Below the pieces are notes generated by a model. The model was not told the origin of the DNA. It saw only the letters and a list, made by a program, of their open reading frames with translations, and made no database searches. DNA of 64,000 nucleotides from Heterohyrax brucei (taxonomy: Eukaryota; Chordata; Mammalia; Hyracoidea; Procaviidae): positions 6,886,001 to 6,950,000 of the forward strand of contig CM053162.1 of NCBI GenBank assembly GCA_028571685.1, in the 5' to 3' direction. Of the stretch, positions 43,301-55,476 are shown piece by piece; position 1 is the first letter of the stretch; every line of letters begins with the position of its first letter. Both the position numbers and the translations under genes were made by a program.

Positions 43301-44560
43301 ATCTCTCTTAAAGAAGGTAGCATAAAGATAAAATAAAGGAGCCCATGGTTTGTTTTTATCTCATTGTTAAGGAATTTGTAATATGTCCTGCAAGGAAGAG
43401 TTACTAGCTTTCAAGAACAGACAAATGCACTTGTCAATTTAGTGGCATCATTTGAGCTCGATCACTGCGACACTGGAGGAGACCCCTAAATGTTCAATTT
43501 CTTTCAGTGCCATCAGCATGGTGATAGGTCTTACCAGGCCTATATTAACTACACAAGATGAGGTGTGGTGTGGAGCAACTTTTGTGAAGGGAGAGGCATT
43601 AAAAGAACATACTGGGAACCTATTGAACAGGTTTCTAACAATATCATACTGACATCGTATTTTCATTTCCAACCACATCTGTCTTTGTGAGTCTACACAG
43701 ACTACTCAACCGTCTAGAAAATGCAATGTTCTCTAGCTTACAGCTGATAGGATTTAAAGGAGAACAAACATAGAACTTTTTAAGCACCAAAATTGGTTGG
43801 CTACCGATCAAGCTCCTTCCTTGACAATGTTGGTCAATAGAGCAATCACTGGAACATCTAAATGGTTTGCCTGAGGACAGGGTGACTCTACAGGGTTTCA
43901 GTAAGACGCACTGGACCCAAGTTTATTGAAGGTCATGGAGCCAGCTTCTCAAAGGGATTCAAGACCATTGACAGAGTTCTCAGATATTTTACTTGTACCT
44001 CTGGAAAACAAATCAAATGCATGATTATGTTTTGTTCTAAAAATGGGAAATATAGAGGCATGTATTTGCTCACTCACTTACTGGTCAGATGCTTATAGAG
44101 AATGCCAGCTGAATGCCGGACACTATCCTGAAAATGCTCCTAGACAAAAGGGTCCAGTCCAGCACGGACAACAGCAGCAACTGTGCTGTGCACAGGTACA
44201 ACACAGATACAACGGAAGACATGAGCTAGTCTGTCTGGGAAGGAAGGGTGAGGGAGGGCACGAGTGTGCAAACTTTACCAAGGAGAAGCTCACGCTGGGC
44301 CCTTATTATTGGATTTGTACAGGTGGAAATTGTAGTCACTGACATACCAGACAGAAGATCAGTCGCGGACAATGGCACAGAAGCAAGAAGCTGGAGGTAG
44401 ATTTTGAGGCGGGAAATATGAGAAATAGGAAAGGGAAGTTGGTGTGGGGCTCTTGCTCAGAGGGAACAGGAATAGAAATAAAACAGCCAACATGCTGCTA
44501 TTGAAATGTCTAATCACGCAGAATCACTATAGTTCTCAGCTGACTTTCTCGTAAGGAAGG
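43301..44560. other. No gene seen
   Basis: Unique-looking. No classifiable repeat. Confidence 0.45.
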
Positions 44561-45053
44561 TGATTATGGATTGGACTACCCTCCTCGCCCCCCAAAATGT
44601 GTGTATCAGTGTGCCTGGGCCATGATTCCTAGTATTGTGTGATTTTCCTGTATGTTATAAATCCCGCCTCTACGATGGTACGGAGGGAGGATGGACTGCA
44701 GTTGGGTTGGTGAGGAGTGATACAATTTACAAGTTTGTATTGTATCTTCAGGCTCTCTTGTGGGAGATAAGAAGACAATGAAGCTAGCAGAGAGGTGGGG
44801 ACCTCACACTATCTGGAAAGAAACACTGGGAGCAGAGTGCATCCTTTGGACTCATGGTACCTGCACCTGAGAAGCTCCCAGTCCGGGGGAAGGCTGATGG
44901 CAAGGACAATCTTCCAGAGCTAACAGAGAAAGCCTTCTCATGGAGCTGACACACTGAATTTGAACTTTCAGATTACTTTTTGGTGAGAAAATAAATTTAT
45001 CTTTGTTAAAGCCATGCACTTGTAGCATTTCTCTTACAGCAGCACTAAATGAG
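44561..45053 (+). mobile_element. Solo LTR, MLT1/MaLR-like
   Basis: Starts tgattatggattggac, contains cagagtgcatcctttggact and cctgcacctgagaagctccc, a polyadenylation-like gaaaataaatttatc and the terminal agcagcactaaat. Candidate 5-bp duplication gaagg (44556-44560 and 45054-45058), though the sequence there is purine-rich, so the end could differ by a base or two. Confidence 0.82.
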
Positions 45054-46494
45054 GAAGGTAGAGGGAATCCACGTGCTTGTCAGAGCCGAGAAGCACAGGC
45101 ACTGACGTCCGCCCTTGCGCATCCCCTGTTGTGATGGTACAAGTTTTAGGTGCTTGGACTCCAACAAGGGAAGAACAGTCACGGACTAGAAGAATATATT
45201 CATGGAGTAAGTGTACAGAAAGTTGAGGATTTAAGGCACTGAGAAACATGCGCATATATTTGTATATATATGTTTGCATGTGATGTGACCATGCATGAGG
45301 CCATCTCAGTCTTAAAAGAAGGAATAACTGAGGAAAGGCTCAAATAGAAACAAGTAAAAACTTGTGAGGAGTACAAAGGTACTAGCCGAATCAGGATGAA
45401 AGAAGGTCCCCTAAGTAAATTTTTCCTCCCCAGTAAGATGAAATTAACAGTCACAGTCCAATTCCAGGGGCACATTCAGGAAAAAAGGGCATAGACTTTT
45501 GACAGATAAACCTTCACCAAACGTCCATTTCTGGCTTGGAAGCTAATACCGTGTTATACTGTTCCTAGAAACACTAAGTTTAGTTTTACTTTTGGTAGTT
45601 TAAGACGGAAGGTGTAGGGCAAGGAACTAAAGCAGGAACATACCACTCCTTAGCACTACAGCTCATAAGTACTTTCAGATTGATGAAAACTAAGTAAATA
45701 TATTAATAAAATAAAATCATAAAGGAAAAGGACTGGTGTTTGCTTTAGGGACCACTGAGAACCTTGCTGGAGGAGCCTGGCAATTCTCTAGGTCCCATGG
45801 ACAGGAAAATGAAAAGGAGAAATGACTGCCAATGCCTTGCACTGTTTGTACCCTGTGGCAAATGCGGGGGGAGTCGGTTCATTTGATACAGTAAGTTAGT
45901 TTGATGCCTTTAACAGAGACTGTCCCAGAATATTTGAAATCAATTCATAACTATTGTATTAAGCTTTGTTTCTTAAAAATGCTAAGCTTTTGACTTTGAT
46001 GCTGAACCAAAAGAAATGCCCAGAAATGGGAGTGTGGCTGCTTTAAAACGGCAGTGGATAAACTCAGTATTGCCAGTGACCCTCAGGAGGGATGGTTGGA
46101 TTCTGCTTCCATTTTCTAGAAAATAAAATCCCATTCAGTCAGCTGCATAGCCCACTCAGATTAATGTCTAGCATCCTGTGGAGAAGCAAAGAGCAGCAGA
46201 GGAAAAAGGGACATGGAGAAATAGACTTCAGTGAAGGCAGTAAAATAGGAAAATTTCTTTGTAATCGCCCCCTGAGAGGGCTTTTGGCACTGCCATTTGG
46301 GCAGTACTATAATAAATTGTCAATTTTTCCCCTAAGTGACATATTACTGTAATTTAAATATTAATATTTTTTCCTCCAGAAAAAAAAAATTAACCTCAGA
46401 AGCAGGAATTGAAGCTAAGGCTCTGGTGATATAATAATAATAATTTTCACTCACATGGATTATTTTAAGCAAAGATCTTGCAAGCTTTGCCAAA
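45054..46494. other. No gene seen; repeat-poor
   Basis: Contains a short ATATAT stretch near 45262-45272 and an A9 run near 46381. Two overlapping reverse-strand open frames (45034-45475) lack support. Confidence 0.45.
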
Positions 46495-46630
46495 CATTAA
46501 TTAATTAAACCTTACAGGTTCCCCCAAAAGGGTGATAGCTATTATCTCAGCTTTCCAGATGTGGAAACTGAGTCTCAAGAAGGTGAAAATGATTTGCCCA
46601 AGGTCACTCTGAGGATGAGACGAGAGGAAG
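46495..46630 (-). mobile_element. MIR relic
   Basis: attatctcagctttccagat, gtggaaactgagtctcaaga, tttgcccaaggtcactctga: reverse MIR core. Confidence 0.75.
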
Positions 46631-47030
46631 GGAATAAAATTACAGAACCTGCCCCCATACACATAAATGGGGAAGCTTTCTGCATCTTTTCCTTCTGGGC
46701 GCTAGAGAGTCTGCTGGAAGATGTGATACAATACTGGGACCAGTTAACTGGTTCATATAAAGGCTTCAGACAATTTCAGTTCATCAGGCATATTTAAAAT
46801 AACAGGTGAAAACTCTCCAAAGTACTTGTTTTCATAAAAAAAATTCAGGCTACTTATGATTAAATGGGGCTAGGCTGAAATCTAAAAATGAATAGGGAGT
46901 GGTTAGAGAACCCATCATTACAAACTGTTCCATATATACAGCACCAGGTAAAATTTTTCATAGGATTATATATGCCTAAACTCTACATTGGTTTCTGAGA
47001 TTTAGAAATACCCAGGAAAGGAATTCCTAG
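46631..47030. other. No gene seen
   Basis: AT-rich, unique-looking. Confidence 0.45.
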
Positions 47031-47034
47031 CTGG

Positions 47035-47208
47035 TACAAAAGGTTAAGTGCTCCACTACCAAGCTAAAGGCTGGCACATTCAAACCCACCGAGAGGCTCT
47101 TTGGGAGACAGTGATCTGCTTCAAAAAGGTCACAGATTTGAAAACCCTGTGGAATAGTTCTACTCCACACACATGGGGTGGCCAAGGGTCACAAAAACTA
47201 ACAACAAC
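47035..47208 (+). mobile_element. AfroSINE, long form
   Basis: ctggtacaaaaggttaagtg, ggctggcacattcaaaccca, extra centre gtgatctgcttcaaaaaggt and cacagatttgaaaaccctgt, tail ggggtggccaagggtcacaa and actaacaacaaca. Confidence 0.9.
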
Positions 47209-47210
47209 AT

Positions 47211-50200
47211 CATTAAACAATTAAAAAAATTAAACTTAACTAAAAACAACATTTAACAGGTATGAAAGTCATGGGAAAGGGAGGCTGATGGGAGGCATCA
47301 GGGGGATCTTGGTTGCCCGCTGCATGTCCTGATCACCTTGCCTATGACAGCTCCGGCGCTCAGCTGCCTTTTAGCAGTTGGGTGGGAGAGGCTGTTTGCA
47401 GTGAGAGCCGTGGAGCTCGGTGCCGTTCTAACTCCACGCCTGGTTTGGCAGCTGACAAACACCTTCAGTCAGTTCCCCACTCTCCCCTCCTCCATCCTGG
47501 TTGCTGCTCCCATATTTTGATATTTCTTGGTAAGATTATATGCTTCACATAATGAATTTGATTCTTCAATTATTTTTCTCTTTACCTCAAACCTCTGCAG
47601 TTTCTGAGGGTTTCTCTGCTGCAAGATGAACCACCCAGAGACTCCAGGAGCATCTTTCTTTACACTTCACCTCCTCCACCGTGGATGTGAAATAGACTCT
47701 CCTCTCATCCATCATAAGTCAGTGTGACAGAGCTGTTGCTCCTGGCCCTGCCTCACTGCATCGCCCTCCTCTCTGTCCCGGTCCAGTGCACGGCCTGCTT
47801 TCCTGGGACAATCAGGACCTTCGTATGAGAATTTAATGTGTAGTAGAAACAGATTGTTTTAAAATGGAGAGAAATTCATTTTAAAAATAAAGAGGATTGT
47901 ACTTCCAAATTCCTTGTGAACTGTTCTCTGTTGAAATAAGATATTATGAAATTCTAAAAAAAATCCACCCTTTTCCTGACATGTTGTCAATCTTTAAACA
48001 TTTGTAGAGGGTAAAAGATAAATCTTTTTGGCCTGATTGTACAGGTTGGGAAAATGAGGCAAAAGGAAGTAAAGAAGAAAAGTTGCCAGAGAAGGTCAAA
48101 GGAATTAGGCAGGTTTTGACCTGGAGAAGAGAAGTGAGGGGCATGGCCTTCGTGGGAGAGGAATAGTGAACAGGATACTAACCCACTGTTCCTTTGTTTC
48201 ACATCAACTTCCTTCCTGTCCCTTAATGTGAAGTAAAGAAATAAAAATAGATTCAGATTTCGAACTAAGAAAAATCCATTTGCAATGCTGAGGCAGAAGG
48301 TCACTGGACTGGAAGGGAAGGGACCTCGGTACCAGGCCAGTCGGCAATCTAAGACAAGAACAACTGATGAAAAGGGAAGTGAGTCTTTAATCTTGAGAGG
48401 AAGCCTGTTTGTCATTACTAAATAAGGGTCGATCTAGAGGACTTGTATGGTCTCTCTTAAGATTCTTTGATTTTATTATTAGCAGGGTTTAGGATATTAA
48501 ACATTACGGAGGAGAATTAAGAAAAAACTGTTCATTGAAGATTTTTTTTAATGTCAAATCAAGCATCAGATAAGGAAAAGATTTTGAGGAAGGACTGTCT
48601 ACAGTCTAGGACATACTCTGAGAGAGACTGGCTGGTTAGCTAGTGACCATCAGTATTACCCCGAGAGAAGTATGTCTTTTCCTTTATCAAGACAATGTCC
48701 AGGGAAAGGCCTTTGTAGAACTGCTGAGCTATAAGCCCCCAATCCCCTGATAGGTCAGTAAAAGCTGGTCTATTCATTCTGGTACACACAGTTGCAATAA
48801 GAGACAAATGCTAAAAAGCAATTGTAAAATGGTTTCATAGCCAGATTGCAACTCATCAACTGAATGTAAAGGCTTGAGTTTCAGGGGATACTTTAGGGTC
48901 TGTAATTAAATGAGAGGCAGGGGCTTTTGTGCTTGGTTTGAATTAGTCACAGTGAGCCAATCAAGAGTTCTTCCAATATCATCTCACTCTTTCTTCTTCA
49001 TGTGTAGCATTGGCAGGTGAACTTTTGCTTCAAATGTTATTGAAAAATTTAATAAAGCACATTTGAAACTTTTAAATGAAAATTGCCACATTAGTCATGA
49101 TTATTATTCATTTTCTTTAAACATAGGGCCAACTGCTACGCTGTTAGGCACAAGCGTAGAAATTACAAAAATATTCAAATATCCATTAACTGGGACTCTC
49201 TTTGCCAAGCATATTATCTAATCAGGGAAAGCCTGCTGGAACAGATGGGCCATACACTGTGCCCTGTAAGCCAGGAAACTTGGATATGTTTATACTGAGT
49301 GAAGCAAAATGCCAAACGTTGTTGCTACTACAAAGAAGTCATTTTCCACTGGGCAAAGGACTGACTGTGCTAATTCTTTTCAAAAATTGCACATTTTATA
49401 CACGTAACAAGTCCTCTGACTTGTTCAGCACAGCACTTGGAGGTGGATGTTAAATTTAGTGAGCGACAAAGACTGCAGTTTGGATTATATGCAACTGGGA
49501 ATTTTGCTGAGTTATTTTCAGGTGATTTGGAAGTGTCAGATGTGGGGCACAAGGAAGACAGAGCTGGCTTTCAGGGGAGGACAGCTCAAAGCCACTAATG
49601 CAGGTGCTTATACATAAAGAAAGTGCTTTCCTTTCAACTTCATATTTATGAGTAGTTTACAGAAGGCTTTTGAGCCAAAGGAAACAAAATTGGTAAACAC
49701 AGTAAGTAATAGATTCAACAAATACAGCTAAGGATAAAGAACTAATTTACATTTAATGAGACAGTGATTGTTTATTAAATAAGAAATGGTTGTGTTTATG
49801 AAGACGGCCTTAAAGATTTTCCGAGAGAATACATTAAGCACTGAATATAGCTTTTTTATATTCAAAAGATGCGACTTGAGAAAAGGGGGAGGGGAGGAGC
49901 CAGCAGAGAGGATAAAGAATGCAGGAGACAAATTCTTCTGGAATATGGGGCACTAGACAAAGATTTACTGGAAAATAAATTCCGTAAAGGATTCTCTTCC
50001 TTGGATGTTATACTGCAGTCTAACTCCACAAGATTGATTGTTTTTTTAATAGTATATGATTACTAGAGAATTTATGGCATGTTGGAACATATATTCTGGT
50101 CCTAACTTTATATAGTGGATTTTTTATTCAAAATTTTGGGGCTGTGTTTACAACTGTGGAGATATATGTGGGTGCCCGCTATCTCTGTAATTTCTAAGTA

Positions 50201-50574
50201 GAGAAAAAAATGGGATTTTCCTTATAAGAACTCAGATAATTCCTTAGTCTTCCATGAAAGAAAAGGCCAAACAAAAAATATATGATGAGAATATGCAAAA
50301 TCACTTCTGTCTATATGTTGCAGAGACCAGCTGAATAACAGGATTTGTCTACGGTTAAAGACATGTGGCATAACAATTGGTTAATTCATTTTTGAGGACA
50401 AATTTCTTTTTACCTTGCTGTTCATGTCTTCAGTAGCAGAGTTAAGATTTCAATACACAAAGTCAGAACACCTGAATTTAAGCTCTGGTTGACCACTAGT
50501 TGTCTGTGACAGAAAAAGGTAATGTTCACCGATACCCATTCTTCCCTATCACTTTTAATAAGGAAAGGTGCATT
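47211..50574. other. No gene seen; 3.4-kb repeat-poor stretch
   Basis: The longest part of the window without a recognisable transposon. A 142-codon reverse open frame at 47987-48415 shows no domain, conserved motif or splice context. AT-rich. A candidate for conserved non-coding sequence only by elimination. Confidence 0.45.
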
Positions 50575-50690
50575 CCCTGGCCACCTTTGCAGTTAGCTGT
50601 GGCCATGTGGCTCTCTTCTGGCCAATAGAATGACAGTGAAAGAGAGAGTATCACTTTCAGGTCCTGTCTTTAAAATGAATGAACATGTTA
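50575..50690. mobile_element. Old interspersed-repeat fragment
   Basis: cctttgcagttagctgtggc, catgtggctctcttctggcc, aatagaatgacagtgaaaga: resembles part of a widespread mammalian LTR. Family not fixed. Confidence 0.4.
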
Positions 50691-50703
50691 TTCCCTTGTT
50701 TCC

Positions 50704-51103
50704 TGTTATGAATTGAATTGTGTACCCTCAAGATATGTGCTATAAATCTAACCTTTATATCTGTGGTTATAATCCCATTTGGTAATGGGTTCTTTGTTAT
50801 GTTAACAAAACTGGATTAGTGTAGTGTATGTCTTAGGGCAATCTCTTTTGAGACAGGAAAGAGATTAAACAAGCAAGCCAGGGAAGCAGAGGTTGTACAA
50901 GCAAGATGCCAAGGTACACGAAGTCTGCCCAGGAGCAGAAGTTCAAACAGACAAGGACTTTCAGAGCTCACAGAGAAAGAAAGCCTTCCCCTACAGCTGG
51001 CACCTTGAATTAGGACTTTCAGCCTCCCAAACAGCAAGAAAACAAATTTGTTAAAGCCACCCATTTGTGGCATTTCTGTTACGGCAGCACTAAAAAACTA
51101 AGA
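50704..51103 (+). mobile_element. 5' LTR of a MaLR-type provirus
   Basis: Starts tgttatgaattgaattgtgt and ends ctaaga. Shares ordered blocks with the LTR at 53184-53566 (ctgtggttataat, gtaatgggtt/gaatgagttt, gaaagagattaa, ccttca/ccttcc, taaagccacccatttgtggc). Same strand, about 2.1 kb apart, with retroviral-internal-like sequence between. Confidence 0.8.
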
Positions 51104-51558
51104 TGATGTAAAGATGTTCCCTTGAAGACTAAAATGTACCTGACATAAGCCATGGTATTTTCAGTTATGTCATATGCATGAGAAAGCTGGATGGTAAATA
51201 TGGAAGACAGAAGAAGTAATGTCTTTGACCTGCAGTGTTGCAGAAGAGTATTGAATGTACTGTGACCTGCCAAAAGAACAGACAGATCTGTTCTGGAAGA
51301 TGTAGAGCTAGAGTGCTTTTTGGAAGCAAGGATAACAAGAGAGATCACTTCCCAGAGAAGAATAGCATGCTTGGCCAAGTAGAGAGTCAACAAAAGAAGA
51401 AGATCCTCAACAAGATGGGTTGACACAGTGGCTGCAACAATGGGCTTAGCACGAAGACAGCTGTGAGCAGGACAAAGAACCAGGTAGCACTTTGTTCTTC
51501 TGTGCATAGTGTCACTGTGAGTCGGAACCAACTCAGTAGTACTTGACAACAGCAAATG
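51104..51558 (+). mobile_element. RTE/BovB-type LINE 3' end inside the provirus
   Basis: 455 bp, 5' truncated: agccatggtattttcagtta, catatgcatgagaaagctgg, cttggccaagtagagagtca, cacagtggctgcaacaatgg, then the SINE-like terminus gtgtcactgtgagtcggaac and caactcagtagtacttgaca. Flanked by actaaga at 51097-51103 and 51559-51565. Open frames on both strands are shadows. Confidence 0.9.
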
Positions 51559-53183
51559 ACTAAGAATTTCATACCAAGAAGTGAGACTACTGCTCTAAAA
51601 AAACACCTACAATGTGGAAGCAGTTTTGGAATTGGGTAATGAGTGAAGGACGAAAAAATTTTATGCTGCCTAGTGGTAAAAGCCTAGATTATGCTGAGGA
51701 AGGGTTGGTAGAATTACGGATCTTAAAGGCAGTTCCAGTGAGGGCTTGAGAAGGAAATGATATGAGCTATAAAAATGTCTCTATTGTCTCAGAGAATACA
51801 TGTGGTACCAGCAACAGAATATTGCTAGAAATTAGACATTCGATGTGCTTATGGTGAGGTTTAAAAAAAAAAAAAAAGATCAACATATGATTGGACTGTG
51901 GAGAAAGGGCAATGCTTTTTATACAGTGGCAAAGGAGTTGTCTGAATTACTTTCAAATGTTTGGTGGAAGCCAGAACTCATAAGTGTTGAACTTGTATGT
52001 CCGGCTGAGGAGATTTCTAAACAAGATCTTAAAGAGGATGTGTGGTTTCTCCTGCTTACAGTAAATGTTAGAGAAAGAAGATGGATTTAAAACTGAGCTA
52101 TGAAAATTGAAAAGAAAACTTAAAAATTTGCAGAATTTTCTTGTAAGACTAAAAAATGTGTCCTAGGATATTTACCAAGGACATAGCTACACAATCTTTT
52201 ATTAAAGAGCTGAAGCCTACAGCTGGTGGATCTAACCAACTACCTTGAAAGAAAACCCATCAGCTTATACTGAATGGGACAGAGAAAGAATGAAAGGAAA
52301 GAGTGCTGTCTTCCTTTGGTAGTTCTACAGGCAAAAAACAGGTCAAAGGAACTACATCTGTTGGCTTCCAAGAAAAGAAAAGGTCCATCTCTGAAGCTAC
52401 TGGGAAATCAGTGGAACTATTCAAAGGAGCACAGGAAGTGGGATCTTCTTAGTTTCAAAGCATCAGATCTTCAGCAACCTGGTTCCAGAGTGTGGGACTC
52501 CTGTTACGGTGTGCTGGGGGAAGAGGCCACCACTTAGTGCTGAGTGCCTGGGGCTGTCATGCCCCAAACTGAAAAAACCAACATGTTTCATCAAGTTTTT
52601 TCCCAATTCATAGACAAAGACCAAGGGTAAGAAAAATGGGGCCTGCCAGGACAGAGCAGATGGAGTCACCACGCATATGACTGGGAGAATGGAATGTCCT
52701 AACACCGAGGAAGCAGAGTTGCTGCCCCAATAGACCTGGAAGGCAGCACTGAAGCTGATGCACCTCCATCCAGGAACCAGAGGGCTCAGCCAACACCCAG
52801 TGTCTGGAGGGCTGATCTTTTGGTCTCAGAAAACAGAGGGCTATCTCTAAGATTTGACAGCTCTAATGTAAAATATTCTAGTGGGTGCTCATTATTCCTT
52901 CTTTCCCTCTAATTTACCCAACTTGTAATAAAAATGTCTACCTAGTACTTGTTCCACCATTGTACTTTGGAAATGAAAAATTTGTAGTTTAGATTTCATA
53001 GGTTTATGGGGGAGGGGAAATTTTCCTCCAGAATGTGGTATGCTTAAAGTGTTACTCATATTTGATTTAGATATTTCAGAAGATGAGATTTTGAACTGAT
53101 TTGAAACTTTTGGGATAAGGCAATGGGTGAATGTGTTACACACGTGGTAAGGACATGAATTTTGCAGGAGATGAAGGGTAGAA
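51559..53183 (+). mobile_element. MaLR-type internal region
   Basis: Begins with a primer-binding-like ataccaagaagtgagac (51570-51586) right after the RTE duplication. Ordered similarity to MaLR (THE1/MST/MLT-int) sequence as remembered: gaacttgtatgtc...gaggagatttctaaacaaga near 51990-52025, a tttgcagaat-like block near 52120, and ggacatgaattttgcaggag at 53151-53170 just before the second LTR. A15 run near 51863. MaLR elements lack pol and env of their own. No intact frame is present, so this is a fossil. Confidence 0.7.
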
Positions 53184-53566
53184 TGTTAAGGAATGGGTTG
53201 TATCCCCTAAAATATGTGTTGTAAAGCTTAACCTCTATTCCTGTGGTTATAATCTCACTTGGGAATGAGTTTCTTATTATTTAAGGAGACAGAATTGGTG
53301 TGGGTGTGTCTTAAATCAGTATCTTCTGTGATACGAAAGAGATTAAGCAGTCAAGCAAGAGAAGCAGAAATGGGGAAAGAGAGATGCCAAAACACGTGAA
53401 GATCTCCCAGGTGCCTCAACTCAAAGGAACAAGGACCGTCTTTCAGAGTTGACAGGGAGGCGAAGCCTTCAACTAGAGCTTGTAGACTTATGCTTTGAGA
53501 AAATGCATTTCTTTTTGCTAAAGCCATCCACTTGTGGTGTTTCTGTTATGGAAGAGCTAGACAATT
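53184..53566 (+). mobile_element. 3' LTR of the MaLR-type provirus
   Basis: Starts tgttaaggaatgggttg, contains ctgtggttataatctcactt, gaaagagattaagcagtcaa and a terminal taaagccatccacttgtggt then gagctagacaattca. No clean 5-bp match to the 5' flank (50699-50703) was found, so age or a boundary error is possible. Confidence 0.78.
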
Positions 53567-54785
53567 CATGTTTGGGTTACAAACACGATGGTGGGGGCAG
53601 ACACTTTGGGATCCACATTATAAGTTCTTTATTGAGGCCATCTGAATCACCCCCACCAGCCCTAAATCTTAGTCTTCTTCTACCTACCATTTCCACTTGG
53701 ATCAAGCCACTCTGTTTAGCATTACACTGTTGCAGCTGCTTAGCCTATATAGTGAGTAATATACTAGTTAGAATTCAATTATAAAGGCTTTTAAAACAAA
53801 CACATTGTTTTATATATTTTGCTTCTGTTTTTACATGCAAACTTGTTAAGGCTCAGGTTTCAATCTTATACACTTGAGACTGTGAAATGACCATACCTAC
53901 TCTAATCTGTAGATACTAAAGAGTGTAGGAGAAATGGAGAAGAAAAATACAGCACTATCCTTAACCATAAATGTAAAAAAGACAGTTTAATCATTTTATC
54001 AGAGTAATGTCAAGATATGCTAGATTAAAAATTACAACGATAGCCTATTCTTTTATAACATAGGAATACTGATTTTAATAGTCACATGTATTATTGAGAG
54101 TATAAGAAGAAAAGTTTTACCAAGTTCTGAGGACATGACTGAAAATACACTTAAGTGGAAGTTGGCTATCAGGAGAAACTCAAGTCAGCCATAAAAAAGT
54201 GCTGGTTAAGTTTAAAGAATGCAAACAAACAAAACCAACATTCTTGAACTTTTATTACTTACCCTAAAATGTACTTCACAACTAATCCTTCAGTTAGTCT
54301 TTGAAAATTAATATACATTATTGCTATGAAAATGCTCATACACAGAAGAATGTCCATAATTTATATTCAACAAGTATCAAGATTTTTCCACATTTGCTGA
54401 CCTATCCTTTTGATTTTGTTCTATATTTTGTTCCTTTGCTGAGATCAACATGAGTCACATACAAGGAGAACGGTGCATCAGAAACCTGAAGTTTGACTCC
54501 TGCTAGTTTCACCTCTTTCAGTGCTTGCAAAGCCATGCTTAGAACTCTGTGGAGGGGAGGAAACACTCTGCCTTCTTCTCACACTGAGATCTTTACAGTG
54601 TTGTCCCTTTAAAGACATGAAAACTGGGGCCAACTATGCTAATAGTACTTGGCTGATTTTCCAGCATCATGATCTTCAGTCTGAGGAATGAGCTCTTTGA
54701 ATTATTAGGATATTGCTAACACTGTTAGCAAGCGATATTCTAAAAAGCTTCATGCACATGATCAATTTGTGGTCATTTAATGATA
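53567..54785. other. No gene seen
   Basis: AT-rich, unique-looking. No supported feature. Confidence 0.45.
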
Positions 54786-55339
54786 CGAGGCTCAACAATT
54801 AAGTCTGAGAACATAATTGTTCTAAGTGCTACTTATTGCTGAATATCACTAGGGTCACTTTTGAAGCATTCCTTTTGGGAAGCTATGCAGTGACATCAAC
54901 ACACAGTCCACTTTTCAAAGCAATATTGGAACTCTTTCTGGAATGGCCATTGTGCATGGTGGCAAGGTGGTAACTTCATAAATTAAACTGTATAGTTGTC
55001 TGTGAGGGAGTTTTTAGCCTGTAAACAAATAACTATATTGGAGCACCCTCCCTAGTCATCTGGTTGGGCCCCCAATGACTTTTCTTTACCTAAAGATAAG
55101 AAAATATTGAAAGGAAGACATTTTGAAGACACTCAGGACATCAAGGATAATATGACCACAGCTCTGATGGCCATTCCAGAAAAAGAGTTCCAAACTGGCT
55201 TTGAAGGGTAGATTAGGCTATGGTGCTGTTGCACAGCTTCCCAAGGGGAGTACTTTGAAGGTGACTGTAGTAATATTCAGCAATGAGGTATGTAGCACTT
55301 TTCCTAGGCTGAGTTCGCACACTTAATTGCCAGACCTCG
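54786..55339. mobile_element. Fold-back mariner-type MITE
   Basis: Flanked by TA (54784-54785 and 55340-55341). The ends are inverted: cgaggctcaacaattaagtc on the left, and cgaggtctggcaattaagtg as the complement of the right. The similarity continues for about 165-170 bp: arm 1 54786-54950, arm 2 55167-55339, meeting at ggaatggccat/atggccattcc. The 216-bp centre (54951-55166) reads like part of a mariner transposase in one orientation (ccccaatgacttttctttac) but is too short to encode one. Non-autonomous; its RNA would fold into a long hairpin. Confidence 0.85.
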
Positions 55340-55459
55340 TAGGCTAGCATGCACGCAAAAAATGAGAATATCTTGACAACTTGAGAACAAAATCAGACGT
55401 GTGACCTTAGGAAAGGGAAAAGTCAGCTGAGGTCTTTAGAATAATAAAATAACTAACAT

Positions 55460-55476
55460 TAATATATAAAACTCCA
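55460..55476. repeat. 17-bp target-site duplication, left copy
   Basis: taatatataaaactcca, identical to 57427-57443. Flanks the 1.95-kb insertion. Confidence 0.92.

Noticed and set aside
47987..48415. 142-codon reverse open frame
   Set aside because: No recognisable domain, hydrophobic low-complexity stretches, no supporting context. Consistent with chance in AT-rich DNA.
51079..51555. 158-codon reverse open frame
   Set aside because: Antisense to the RTE 3' end.
53184..53571. 5-bp duplication for the MaLR provirus
   Set aside because: The flanks (50699-50703 and after 53566) do not match cleanly, so no duplication is claimed.
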